Source: Antennarius striatus
Taxonomy: Eukaryota > Chordata > Actinopteri > Lophiiformes > Antennariidae
Assembly: GCF_040054535.1 (NCBI RefSeq)
Contig: NC_090785.1
Coordinates: 5,079,501 to 5,143,500 of the forward strand
Length of the DNA: 64,000 bases
Direction: 5' to 3'
The notes under the pieces were generated by a model. It did not search any database and was not told the DNA's origin. It was given only the letters and a program-made list of their open reading frames with translations. Positions 29,189 through 41,400 of this stretch are shown here, piece by piece. The translations under genes and the position numbers were made by a program. Within the stretch, counting starts at the first letter, position 1, and every line of letters begins with the position of its first letter.

Positions 29189-30539
29189 TCTATTTTTATA
29201 CAAGAGCATTTGTTACAGGACTAAAATGAAGTTAAATATCACACCACTATACAGTTTTTACCATGCTCTGCTCTGCGCATTTCTTGTTTTTAATTTTTTG
29301 CCAAACTGGATTTTCTTTCAATGCTATTCAGCTTAATTTATCAAAGCAGAGGAGTTCTTGTGATACTAATGATGATTGGACATTACATTATGATTAAATT
29401 ATTACATAAAGATGTTACTTTTGTCATTCTTTCATGTTTAACTTCATATGACATTAACTGCTAACTGCATTTGCAGTTTGCATGGATGGAAGACAGATGG
29501 AAGGATGATTGACAGATCTCTACCTACTGCTCTGTTTTCAGTCACTTCCTGGAATGAGCTGTATTGAATAACTATTTGTTCTTTTTGTTACCCAAATGCA
29601 ATTAGTTTTATCCATGCTTTGTGTACATCATGTATTTGTGACGTACTGTAAATATCTTTTTTAAATTGCAGAATTAATATCACAATAAAGAGTTATTATA
29701 TTTTTATCATGGCTGATGTTTTCCTTCAGGTTTTTCTAGTTTTATTTCTTTACTCTCTGTTTGCATAAGCAAAGATAAAAAAAACATGGTGATACACAAA
29801 AAATATTGTGTTCAACTCAAGAAGTGCCTGCTTCATATCTACTTCTGTAATTCTTATCATTCTCCAACCATTAATTCTTCCTTTAATTGTCAGAGTGGGT
29901 GAGTAAATTCTATGACCGCAGATTTAAGCAAACTATCAACTAAGAGAAATCAGTAGAGCTTGTTTATGCCTTAAGGTCCATTTGTCTTACTGCTAAAAAA
30001 AAACCCCAACAACAAAAAACTACAATGGCCATTTCATATTTAAATTTGGCCTAGATTTACTCTGCTTAATGAAGCTGCAGACAAGGATGTTAACCTCATT
30101 GTTCCTTAAATGCAGAGCAAAATGATATTTATTCCCTTTACCATATACCACTTTTTTCCACTCAGAACAGGAATATTATACCTTAAACTTCTTGTGTTTC
30201 CTGAATGAAGTTACTGTGTATAATAACATATGAAGGGCAGGTATGTGTAGTGGAGAATATGTGAAGCTGTGGTGAGTTAGATCTGATCTCTGCTGTTGGA
30301 TTGACAGATGGCTGTGTGTGTCATGTCGTTTGCTATGAGCATTGCCTTGAACGTCTCAGACCCCCAGATGGACCTGTAGTCACATCACGACAAACTCACA
30401 AGAATTCTTTGGCTATAACTTGTTATCTAGAATGCAGCAGGTAGGCGTTAATTAAACATTCTTCTGCGAGTAGGAAACTCAGGAAACAAGCCTCATAACA
30501 TTCTCCTGATAAGCCTGTTTCTGCACTTAAGACTTGACA

Positions 30540-30640
30540 CTGCTGAGTACCCAAACCCAACAGCGTTTTGACTTTACAGCACTTACGGGACTTCCACAAC
30601 AGGTCGAAGCCACATACAACACTGGCAACACCAGGCATAC
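30540..30640 (-). repeat. Dispersed repeat (partner at 45640-45750)
   Basis: The minus strand carries a segment centred on GGAAGTCCCRTAAGTGCTGT and GGGTTTGGGTAC that matches the plus strand at 45640-45750 with scattered differences. Two copies in opposite orientation inside the cluster suggest either a mobile element or part of a duplicated segment. Family unknown. Confidence 0.55.
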
Positions 30641-30989
30641 TGAAACACTGGAGCTAAAACCGGAGCTAACAAAGAACAAGATTGTTTTGTTTTTGGATAT
30701 GAAAGATCCAAGGAAAAAGGTTTGGGCCACAGTAAAAGACAGAGTAATGACTAATTACAGATTAACAGCCAAAAAACAAAACAAAACAAGATCCGCTCCA
30801 GTCCCAGCTTGCAACATCCTGAATTCAAAATTTTACCCTGACCTACTTGCATAGGTCAAAGATCAAAGCTAGTGCTGTGACCTACTTTCTAGATTAAAGC
30901 TACTGCTTTAATCAAAGCTGCTGCTTTGATCTACGGTCTTGCACTGGCCTATTCCCTCGTCTTATCCCGTTCCTGAGTGTACAAAAGTT

Positions 30990-31115
30990 AAAATTGGACT
31001 GTGACCTAGTTTTCTCAAGGTCAAGGTCATCATCTCATTTTCATCCCCTTTGCCGCCCGAGTAACGTGCTTTTTGTTTCATCTTTCTATCTGCAACGGTT
31101 GCGAAGATATATTGT
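30990..31115 (-). repeat. Dispersed repeat (partner at 37045-37165)
   Basis: The minus strand reads CCGTTGCAGATAGAAAGATG, then GGCAAAGGGGATGAAAATGA and GATGACCTTGACC. The plus strand at 37045-37165 has nearly the same order and words. No coding potential was recognised and the family is unknown. Confidence 0.6.
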
Positions 31116-31317
31116 GGAAGCGGGATGTAAAAAAACAAAAAGCACCTTCTTGCATCTGTCATTTTAACTGTGTGAGCTTTTGGTTTTACTTCAGGTGGCA
31201 TCCATAGCTATGTGACTTGAAAAAATTAAAACAACAGATTACTACGTGGCACCACGGAACATTCTTTTCAGGCAGATAATGACATCCTCCTGAGACAATG
31301 CTTAGCTTGGTAAATTT

Positions 31318-31400
31318 ACCTGCTCAACTGGTTTCAGTTCCTCCTCCCACTTCAGAATCACCACAAGGCACAGGTGCCACAGTGAAGTTTCTAATCAAAA
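31318..31400 (+). other. Orphan copy of the B-E leader-exon module
   Basis: It carries ACCTGCTCAACTGGTTTCAG followed by TTCCTC and then GGCACAGGTGCCACAGTGAA, matching the leader exon of genes B and E. The donor is destroyed: where B has GATCAGAG|GTGAG this copy reads AATCAAAATACATC. No coding exon of the family follows before gene B's own leader, so it is probably a relic of a lost copy or an unused upstream leader. Confidence 0.55.
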
Positions 31401-31924
31401 TACATCACCACTTTGAAGCGGGATGTAATGACATGTGTGGGGTATATTTTTTTCTACTGTGTGAGCAACAGAGTTCGAATATATGTTTCTTAGAAATTAA
31501 AGTCTACTTTGTTTGGCTGCACCAGTTCTAAAGCATTTCGAAAGCAAACCGTCAGCAATCCGATGCTGATCTAATCAATCCAGAAGGTTTGATTTGCAAC
31601 TACATTTGCATATCAATGCAGCACACCAGACACCTTTGTCTAGCAGTGACTCTGCTCTTGAAATCTCAGAAAAGGTTGGAAGTTCAGCTTTGAGGGTCTT
31701 TCATTCACCTTTATGTCAGTTTCTCCGTGTGTTTCTGCAAACTAATAAAATGGACCGTCACTACATACCAGATGACAGCACAATGGCATTTTTTTAGACC
31801 AATTAAGTTTAAAGTGGGTTATTTCTGGCGCCACAGTAGTTGGGAAATAATGAGATCAGTCAGTCAGTCAAAATTATTAATAGAATTGATGAAAATTCCC
31901 TGTTTTGCTACGTTATCGTAGCCG

Positions 31925-32215
31925 GTCACCGGTGCTCTCCGCTGCTCTGCCGTCAGACAGCAAGTCAGTGAGAGCGGCACTTCGGCGAAGCCCCTTGACT
32001 ACCGTTGTTAGGGGGTGTAGTGCCTTCTGAGGGTGCCTCCTGGTGTGGCATGACTGCCGGCCAGACTGCCAGGTTTTTTCAGCGATCTTGTTTTTAACCA
32101 ATGCTAATATTAATATTAATCCACATACAAGGCACATCAGATCATAAGGCGCACTACAGGTTTATGAGAAAATTATAGGCTTTTAGGTGCACCTTATAGT
32201 GGGGAAAATACTGTA
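31925..32215. mobile_element. Probable DNA-transposon remnant
   Basis: A GC-rich block (from about 31920) is followed by CATACAAGGCACATCAGATCATAAGGCGCAC and AGGTGCACCTTATAGTGGGG, words known to me from an abundant fish DNA-transposon-type repeat. There is no transposase frame. The family name is not certain. Confidence 0.45.
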
Positions 32216-32487
32216 CCTTTATTAAAGAAGTGTGAGAATTGGTAAAACACACATCCTTCTGATGTGCTTTCTGTAGTAAAACACACCTCCTTCTGAGGTA
32301 TAAAAGAAGGAAAGTGTATTTTTATTCTTTGCACTTACTGATACACTTGTTTGATGCCATGATCACCGTGTAACTGCCTGAAAGCGTTCATAATTAATTT
32401 TGACTTGGTTTTTCCCTCGACTGGTGTTTCCTTCTTCAATTAACGAACATGCAAAGAGCTCTGAAAGGCTGCACATCTTCACAACAT

Positions 32488-32589
32488 ACCTGCTTAACCT
32501 GTTTCAGTTCCTCATGAGGAAAAACATATACATTTCAGCCAGAACCCGACATAGAGCAGGTGCACCAGTGAAGTCTCTACTGATCAGAG
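32488..32589 (+). other. Putative non-coding leader exon of gene B
   Basis: The segment holds the shared motif TTAACCTGTTTCAGTTCCTC, then GAGCAGGTGCACCAGTGAAG, and ends at the donor GATCAGAG|GTGAGT (32589/32590). The same order of words and the same donor occur before genes D and E, and a diverged version occurs before C. The paired acceptor is CCACTTGCAG| at 34394, giving an intron of about 1.8 kb. The left boundary is not determined. Confidence 0.65.
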
Positions 32590-33050
32590 GTGAGTTTTTT
32601 GTGCTCTGAGAATAACAGATCTGGGTCTTACGCTGTAATTATTGCTGCTGGGAACTCTAAACCAGCAGACATAAAACCTGTTTTGTTTCTATTTTGACAG
32701 TATTTACTAATGCAATTGGGAATAACACACTTTCTCAGAAACACAAACAGTAACTTATGAAACAAAGAATAAAGTCAAATCAGATGATACAATGCTACGA
32801 AAAAACACTACAGTGAAGAGACGTAAGTTGATTAAACAAACAGTTGTGAAAACTGGGAACCCCGACTTTCCAAGCTCAGGGTAACCAAACTCAGAGTCAG
32901 AAATTAACAAGAGTCTATTAATACTGCTTAGTGAAACTGTGGACTGGTTGTTTTTAATTGTATTGTTGAAAAGTGGTGGCTCCTTAAAATAACTTTTTGC
33001 ATATATTACTTTGATTATCCATGCTTCCTCACCATGCTCTGACATTCTTT

Positions 33051-33250
33051 CTTAACCTGTTTCAGTTCCTCTGAACTCTGAGCCCAAACCAGTTGGACAC
33101 AAAATAAAACTTGTTTTTTCTTTATTTGACAGCCTTTATTAATGCAATGCACTCTCCAATGACACATCAAATAAGAGCTTATGAGACAAAGCACATTTTA
33201 CTTAATAAAATGATTGGAAAATGCAATGTTGCAAAGTGCTAAAGTGAACA
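33051..33250 (+). repeat. Partial tandem duplicate of the gene B leader region
   Basis: CTTAACCTGTTTCAGTTCCTC at 33051-33071 repeats the leader motif of 32493-32513. The DNA after it (AACTTGTTTTTTCTTTATTT, GACAGCCTTTATTAATGCAA) repeats 32680-32720, and 33177-33250 repeats 32753-32830. The copy lacks the GATCAGAG donor. It lies inside the predicted first intron of gene B. Confidence 0.6.
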
Positions 33251-33899
33251 GATAACATATACATATTTTAAGTTAAAGAAAAAAAATAGTCAGGGATTGT
33301 GTCATATAGGCTTTTGTACATAAAGATTGTCTTGATTTAATTTTTTTTTTTCAAAATTAACAATTACTGTCATGAAGATTAGAAACAGTGCTATAAAATG
33401 TCAAAATCAGTATCTATATGATAACAGTATAATTCCCAAATTGAAGTACTATATAACAATTCCCTTTTTTAGTCCAGTCAAATGAACAACTAACCCTTGT
33501 CTAGTGGATAATTATGGTAAAAAAATTTGCTTTGTTTTTTTTTTAATACAAAAGTAAAAACATTGCTTTAAAACTTTTCTTGTCATTTGTTTGAAATATC
33601 CACCAAATGTGAATACCACAAATTTTTCTCATTCTTTGTAGTTTGTAAATAGGTGAATGATGCCTGAGGTTTATTTTCAGTGTCTGACATGTGAATTACT
33701 TTTCTAAATTCTATCTTAAAAGAAACAAAACAAAAAAAAAGGAACTAGAACCAATGCAGTCAGAAACTGCAACATCCCATGACACCTCTGAATTCAACAT
33801 TTTTCCTACTTTCAGTGTAAGTCAGGGTAAGTCGCGGGATGTTGCAGTCTCTGAATTCAAAATTTTACCCTGACCTACTTTCATAGGTCAGGGTAAATC

Positions 33900-34140
33900 A
33901 AAGCAAAGGAGGGGCAGAGGGTGGGGGGTGGAGAGGGTCACTTTGCCGCTGTGGAGGGGGGAGGGAGGCCGCACTGCCTGGGCACCCTTGAGCAATGTGC
34001 TGTCCCATTTATAAGCTGCTCATTTGTGGTGCACCACGGAAGGAGCTGCCTGTACCCACCATATAGATACATGTGACTAACTACCAGTGTGTGCTACTGG
34101 GGACTAAAAATTTCCTTCGGGATTAATAAAGTTGATGACA
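33900..34140 (+). mobile_element. SINE-like or MITE-like repeat ending in GGGATTAATAAAG
   Basis: The words CTGGGCACCCTTGAGCAA, GGTGCACCACGGAAGGAGCT, CTACCAGTGTGTGCTACTGG and TTCCTTCGGGATTAATAAAG in this order match a dispersed repeat common in fish genomes. It sits inside the intron of gene B, about 250 bases before the coding exon. Family not assigned. Confidence 0.6.
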
Positions 34141-34290
34141 TATACTGGTTAAAATATCTCTTGGAGTTTCATTCCAAATATTGCTGGAAAGAATTTAGGT
34201 GTACAGTTAATGAATTTAAATAGCATTAATGAAAACAATGTAAAACACTGCTGATTTTAAGCTGATGAATGGTTAATATAATTTTGATAG

Positions 34291-35427
<1,137 letters not shown>

Positions 35428-35852
35428 CCATTATGTCTCAGAACTTAGGGTTACGGTTAGGATTGATATCTATCAGCAGCGTGCCATTTGTCAAAAAACA
35501 TAAATTACGATTTGCCGTGTAAAGTCAAAATAATTTGGCAAATGTAAGACTTAGTGAACCTCCTGTTCATCCTCTGTGCATATGCAGATGGATGCCATTA
35601 GGATTTGGAGGCATTTCATTTTTCCTTAATTTTTATTAGTGATCACTCCCACCCCACCGCCCACCCCACAAGTCATAGCCCTTCTTTATATATAATTATC
35701 ATGCTATTCCAAACAATATTTTGTGTTTAAATAGAATGCGTTATAAATCTGTTTTCTACTTCCTCAACACAAATAATAAAATAGACAAAAGACCAACAAA
35801 TAAAAGAGCAGCACACTTGGAAATTTACGATGATACACTCGTGCTAGACATG

Positions 35853-36430
35853 TAATAGAGTGTGGAAAAGTGGTGAAGAAGCGTGTACAGGCAGGATGGA
35901 ACGGGTGGAGGAAAGTGTCAGGTGGGATGTGTGATAGAAGAGTTTCAGCTAAAATAATAGGAAAGGTGTACAAAACTGTGGTGAGACCAGCGATGTTGTT
36001 TGGTCTAGAGACAGTGTCACTGAGGAAAAGACAGGAGACAGAGCTGGAGGTAGCAGAGGTGAAGATGCTGAGGTTCTCTCTCTCCTATCCAGGAAGGATA
36101 GGATCAGGAATGAGTACATCAGAGGGACAGCACATGTTAGAGGTTTTGGAGATAAAGTCAGAAGGCCAGACTGAGATGGTTTGGACATGTCCAGAGGAGA
36201 GAAAGTGAATATATTGGTAGACGGATGTTGAGTTTTGAACTGTCAGGCAGGAGGCCTAGAGGAAGGAGGCAGGAATCAGAGAAAGACCAGAGAGGAGGTT
36301 TATGGATGTAGTGAAAGAGGACATGAAGGTAGTTGGTGTGAGAGAAGAGGAGAACACAGGGTTAGATGGAGGCAACTGATTCACTGTGGCGACCCCTGAA
36401 GGGAAAGGCCGAAAGGAAAAGAAGAAGAAG
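35853..36430 (+). mobile_element. RTE/BovB-like LINE 3' fragment with target-site duplication
   Basis: It encodes VKKRVQAGWNGWRKVSGGMC, VVRPAMLFGLETVSLRKRQ and the 3' terminus CGACCCCTGAAGGGAAAGG followed by a GAAGAAGAAG tail. It is flanked by an 18-bp repeat, ACACTCGTGCTAGACATG (35835-35852) and ACACTCGTGCTATACATG (36431-36448), one mismatch. The homologous place beside gene D (55589-55606, minus strand) is uninterrupted. It also has extra bases around GGCAGGAATCAGAGAAAGAC that the copies at 6.6 and 44.5 kb lack, but that are present in the deleted derivative at 51.0 kb. Confidence 0.85.
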
Positions 36431-36448
36431 ACACTCGTGCTATACATG

Positions 36449-37564
36449 GACCAGGTAAACCTTCTCACATGCTATATGGTAATTCACACTTTAACTTTTT
36501 ATGCTTTACTTCATAATTTCCATTTTCTGATAGTTTGTAATTCTTATTAAATGACGTCCCAAAAATGTCAGATTTTTTCATTCTTTCATTTTAATCCTTT
36601 TTGTCCAGTTAAACACATCTTGTTCTTTGGAATGGGCCCAACACCCTTATGGGATACCATTCCTCTAAACAATCACTTAGTTAAGAAGTGATTCCTGTCA
36701 CTTTGTCCCAGTCATGCCAAAACCAGTTGTGAAGAGACAGGATGGCTACGAGTGTCTGTAGGTTCAAGATGAACTGTATTGCACTGTGCAAGTCAAAATA
36801 ATAATAATAAAATTATAAGACAAAGTGAACCTCCTGTTCATCCTCTGTGCAGGTGTGTGTGTATGTTAGCTTTGCTATTCCAACCATTATTTATTGTTTT
36901 AATTTTCAATGTAAAATAAAGTTGAAAATGCACAATCCAAGTAAAGACAAAACATGAGAAACATATTTACATACCGCTTCAAAGTGGTGATGTAATCGTC
37001 AGTGTTTGTGTGTTCGTCTGTCCGTTCGTCAGTTAGTTTGTCCACCAAACCGTTGCAGATGGAAAGATGACAGACAAAGCACATTACTCAGGCAGCAAAG
37101 GGGATGAAAATGAGATGATGACCTTGACCCTGAAAAACTAGGTCAAGGTCAAAATTCCTGCTTTTAGAGCTTTTTAGGTACATATCTCGGAAACCTAATG
37201 AGATATAATCACAAAACAAAAGCAATATTTTTAGGAAGCCAGAGGCACAAAAACGTGATGACTGCCTTGTTTGTTCTTGGTTTTTCGTATGCTTAAAAGG
37301 CCAGTGTCGGAGGACCTCAGGTTTTGTGAAGGTTGATATGGTGAAAGCAGGTCAGATAAATAGTAGTACAAGGCTGTTAAGACATGAAAAATCAGTAAAA
37401 GAATCTTAACTTTGTTATAAAACAGTTTTTCTAAAAATTGAACTTAAAAACGGCAAGTTGGATACAGGTCGATAGTCATTTTAAAAGCTGAGGTCTAAGT
37501 TATCTCTTCTTCAGAAGGGGCCTCACTACCTCCAGTTTAAAGGCGGTGGGGAAGACACTCGACT
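36449..37564. other. Gene B 3' flank (duplicated beside D) and spacer
   Basis: 36449-36668 continues the 3' flank shared with gene D (minus strand 55389-55588) and, more distantly, gene C. 36820-36895 repeats the phrase GTGAACCTCCTGTTCATCCT already present at about 35555, and 37045-37165 is the dispersed repeat paired with 30990-31115. No coding region was recognised. Confidence 0.5.
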
Positions 37565-37945
37565 GAAGATTAAAGATTAAAAGATTAAATCCACTTTATT
37601 CGTCCACACAATGGGGAAATTATGTTTTCCATTCCAGTTTTTTGTACATGCATATATATACTGTATATATATGTGTTAGTCAGAGTACACACACAAACAT
37701 CGTATACAGGCCCCTGAACACAACACACACTAGGGGCCTGTAGGCATGCTGTTAATCACAATCAGCACAAGAGGTGGAGGGACGGGTCGCGACTTCGGAG
37801 TGCGCCCCAATGAGCAGCTTGTGGAGGGGACGGCGCCTCGCTCAGGGGCGCCTCAGCAGTGGCTGGGAGGTGAGCTGACACCTCCCACTGTCAGCTCACA
37901 CTCCGAAGATGTCTGGCTGGAGCGGGAATTGAGGAGAGCAATTTA
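37565..37945. mobile_element. Retroposon-like dispersed repeat
   Basis: The left part (AAATCCACTTTATTCGTCC) resembles the tail of a retroposon. The right part (GAGTGCGCCCCAATGAGCAG, GGCGCCTCGCTCAGGGGCGC, CACTCCGAAGATGTCTGG) is GC-rich and matches a block I know from many teleost sequences. There is no protein frame. Family not assigned. Confidence 0.5.
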
Positions 37946-38071
37946 TGATGTTTAAAAACTGCTCCTTTAAAAAACCATAAAATGTCTTCAACAGTGATGG
38001 GGGAATTGGATCTAAAAGGCAGGTTGTTGGGTTTACTTGGGAGAAAACTCAACCAAGTGTCCTTGCATCAA

Positions 38072-38103
38072 CCAGGGCAAAACTTTCCAGTGTTTTGCCC
38101 TGG
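38072..38103. repeat. Perfect 12-bp inverted repeat (hairpin)
   Basis: CCAGGGCAAAAC (38072-38083) and GTTTTGCCCTGG (38092-38103) are exact reverse complements around an 8-base loop. The surroundings give no gene context. It may be a transposon end or a chance palindrome. Confidence 0.5.
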
Positions 38104-38544
38104 AGAGTGCAACTCTTTTATCGCCAACATAATGCTTTTTTCAGACACATAAATGTGCTCTCATCTATATCAAGTTCTGTTAAATCATGAAATCTACTTA
38201 ACGTTTACAAGTAGATTTCAGAGTAAATCGGCATATGCATATTACAAAAACAGTACAAAAAACAACAAGAATATTCATTCCTATGTGTATACCTATATTA
38301 TATAAGAACTTTAACCAAGAGCTGACATCTAGACATTTTGCATCGTTTCCTTGATAACCAAATTTTTAGTTTTAGTTCTTATATAAATAGCTGTGGTGTT
38401 TACTGCTTAGAACAGCTTTTAAGCACTCCAAGTTTTATTATCTGTCTGTTGTAGTCACATGATACACACAGGCATTAGTAATTGGTGAACAAGAAAAAGA
38501 AATTAACAAGAAATTGTGACAGTAGTATGAAGAACAACACAATT

Positions 38545-39130
38545 ATATGACAGGCCCTGCCAGGAATCATCCTGAAGGGACATTGGACACTGGAAATGGG
38601 CTATCAGCAGTCGTATGACCACCTCTGCCCAGCCTTTCATTCTGCAGTGAGCCCAGTTGAAGTTCTGTTGGTGTCCTGGTTCAGAATCAGTGTAAGGGGT
38701 CAGCAGCTTCGGTTGTTATGGGTAACCCCTGTACACCAGCAAAACGGCATCACTCCTCTGTAGTATATAGTAGATACATTAAAGTGGATTAAAGGATGGA
38801 AACAAGTGAATTATTGTTCAAATCTTTAGGTTACTGACCACATTACAGTCTGTTGCTCAGGTAAGACCACGCTTCCGTTAGTCAGGAACTGACCCAGACC
38901 ACTATGCCTCCACATCAGAAATGTAGTATGCAGCATTACATATTGACAGATGTTTAGTTTATCTTTGTTGCAGTCTCTGACATTTTGAAATAATAGTCAA
39001 TCTACATGTACCTGTACATTAATGCTGTGAACGGCCTTCCTATTCACATCATCTGTCTCATTATGTGAGGGAGCCTTGATGGGAATGTGGGTACTATCTA
39101 TGCAGCCAATGATATTGGGAAGTCCTGAAA
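38545..39130 (-). pseudogene. Harbinger (HARBI1-type) transposase fossil
   Basis: The minus strand from about 39130 downward encodes LPNIIGCIDSTHIPIKAPSH followed by NETDDVNRKAVHSINVQ, matching the DDE nuclease core of PIF/Harbinger transposases (GCIDxTHIxIKAP..N..DxVNRK..HSINVQ). Further down, YRGYP, LLTPYTDSEP and NFNWAHCRMKGWAEVVIRLL then IAHFQC match the C-terminal part (GDSGYP..LMTPY..FNxAHxRTR..VE..IGxLKxRFQC). Stops and frame changes lie between the pieces, so it is dead. No terminal repeats were found. Confidence 0.75.
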
Positions 39131-39290
39131 GAAATTAGTTACTAATCCAAGTCTGAGGTTGCAGCACAATGCCATTAACATAATTTCAATTTAATTTATC
39201 AGATTTCTACATCATTCACCTGTAAAAACAAAATGCAGAGCTAGATAACCATGCTCAACTGTTCCGTAAGTGAGGTGACAGCCTAATTCC

Positions 39291-39820
39291 TGTCATGTCC
39301 AAGAATTTATGTTCAGTTTTGTTTTGTTTTTCTGTCTTGTCATACCCTTCCTGTTTTATTTTGGTACTATACCTTTCAGACAATGATCTTCTTCCTTTGC
39401 ATTATTTTCCAACCAGTATGATTGTCAATCCCACCCAGATTGGTTCCACCTATGTTTTGCTACGTCATGTATAAATAGTCAGTCTCCCTTTGACCTGTGC
39501 CAATTTGTCTTGAGTCGTTGAACCAGAGAACAGCATCAGTCCATGTTTCATGTCTTGCGAAGTTAAGTTTATTGTACCTTGTTTTGTTATTCTTTGATAT
39601 TTTGCTAGTGTTTTTTTAAGACCTTTGCCTTTTGTAATGGTGTCAGTTGTTTTACTTGTAGTTTTTCCTCCAAGTGAGCAATCTTTGGTTTGAGCAGATT
39701 GAATATGTACCTCTGTAAGAGTGATATTCTTTTGATACTTTATCATTAAAAGACTGTTGATCTGTGAACTTTCCTTTCTGAGTTGTGCTTTTGGGTTCCA
39801 GTTGTAGTTTCGGTGTGACA
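39291..39820 (+). mobile_element. Candidate solo LTR
   Basis: The block begins TGTCATGTCC and ends GGTGTGACA. It carries a TATA-like TATAAATA at about 39470 and an ATTAAA signal near 39743, which are the parts expected of a retrotransposon LTR. Clear 5-bp target duplications were not seen (ATTCC against GTTCT), so the ends may be off or mutated. Confidence 0.45.
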
Positions 39821-40263
39821 GTTCTCAAGTTCCCTTGCCCCAGAAGAATGTAAATTGATAGTACATGCTAATAATTACAGGTCCGTCTGGAGACCGAAGA
39901 CATTCAAAAGGGAGTAGATGGATAAAACTAACATTCTGTGTGCAGACTGACTAAGCATCAGAATAGATTATTAGCCATTTTCCACAGTAAATTCCAGCCA
40001 TATTCAAATATGAAATAGCTACTATATGCATTTAGGAACTTTGTGTCTAACTCAATGGTGATGATGTTTTCAAAGTAGCAAAATTATTTAAATAAAAGTG
40101 AGTAGAATGATGGGAACCTCGAGCATGAACAGTTCTTGTGATCTACAGTAGTGCCTTGAGATACAAGTTGAATTTGTTATGTGACTGAGCTAAGTCACAC
40201 AAATGTTCCCATTTCTAAATAATTAAAATCCTTTTAATACGTTAAGGTATACATGCTAAGGTA

Positions 40264-41400
40264 CAGTATATACTTTGGCAGCACAATTTACAGAGATGAA
40301 GGACTTGCTCCGGAATCTCCTGTCAGAGGGACCTACTCCGGTAGCTGACGGTCCTCAGACCATTGCCTCTGCCCCAGTATCGGATGATTTGTCGTCCACA
40401 ATGGCTTCGTGCACTGACTTCACGGAGGAGCGCGAGCCACAGAATGAGAAAGCGGCTACCCACACTTAATGCGCCTGCTCTCAGGGGTCAGGAAGTGGCT
40501 CTAGATTGGATTCTAGTATCATGTCGGCCTCAATCAAGCCATTAATGTACATCACATTGGCACCACTGGGCCTGGATGAGGATTCGGCGGCCATGGTTCC
40601 GAAAAGTGTCTTTTTTAGGCATCCCTCATGGGATTTGACTCTGGTCCTGGACGCTCTTCTGTCTCCCCCTTTTGAGCCTCTGGAGCAATCGGATCTGACG
40701 TGGGCTTCGGATAAACAGGTCTTTCTCCTAGCAATGGCATCAGCAAGACGCGTGAGCTAGCTTCATGTCTTATCTATGTGTGACATGTGTATGTGCTGGA
40801 ACTCTGATGGTACAGGGGTGTCACTATGGCACTAACTCTTCATTCTTGCCCAAGAGGCTGGCCTTGGTTCATGTGAACCAGATTATTGAGCTGGCAGTTT
40901 ATGACCCTCCATGTCTTCAGGGTGATGCTGCTTCTCCAGGACTGCTCTGCCCAGTAAGGGCACTGAAGCACTATTTACGAGCGACCGCTGGGTTGCGTTG
41001 CTGTGATAGCCTGTTTTTCTGCTATGGTGGGCATAGGACATGCCCTCTCCAAGGAAAGGCTCTCTAAATGGATCGTCATGACTATTGAGGAGGCACAGAG
41101 GTTGAAGGACCTGCCACTCCCTCACGGTATCTGATACCACTCCACCAGATGTGTTTCAACTTCCTGGGCAGCTCTTCGAGGTGTCCCTCTCAGTGAAATT
41201 TGTGCCGCGACCACGTGGATTGCACCATTTACTTTTGTCTGGTTCTACAGGGTCAATGTAGCCGCAGCCAATGCGGTTGCAACTGCTTTCTTGGAGGTTT
41301 CCTAGGCCGTCACGGCAAGGTAGGATTCCTCGTGACTACGTTGATACTAAGTCATCCAGTGTTAAGGCACTGCCTCTGGCAGTCAGGAAAAATGAAATAG
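40264..41400 (+). pseudogene. DIRS-type tyrosine recombinase fossil
   Basis: Broken plus-strand frames encode VLDALLSPPFEPLEQSDLTW and FLLAMASARRVSEL, then LCPVRALKHYL, further on RWIV-like LSKWIVMTIEEAQ, and HSTRCVSTSWAALRGVPLSE followed by ICAATTW and FTFVWFYRVNVAAANAV. This order, with the SARRVSEL Arg, the HSTR box and a terminal Tyr (FYRV), is that of DIRS1-like retrotransposon tyrosine recombinases. Several stop codons and frameshifts interrupt it. The upstream frame at 40275-40469 may be the end of the preceding gene of the element. Confidence 0.75.

Larger units (their letters stand above)
29190..31280. other. Spacer between genes A and B with repeat fragments
   Basis: No gene was recognised. 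Two dispersed repeats can be supported by internal matches. Positions 30540-30640 match 45640-45750 on the opposite strand, and 30990-31115 match 37045-37165 on the opposite strand. The phrase AATTCAAAATTTTACCCTGA at about 30820 recurs at 33857. Confidence 0.5.
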
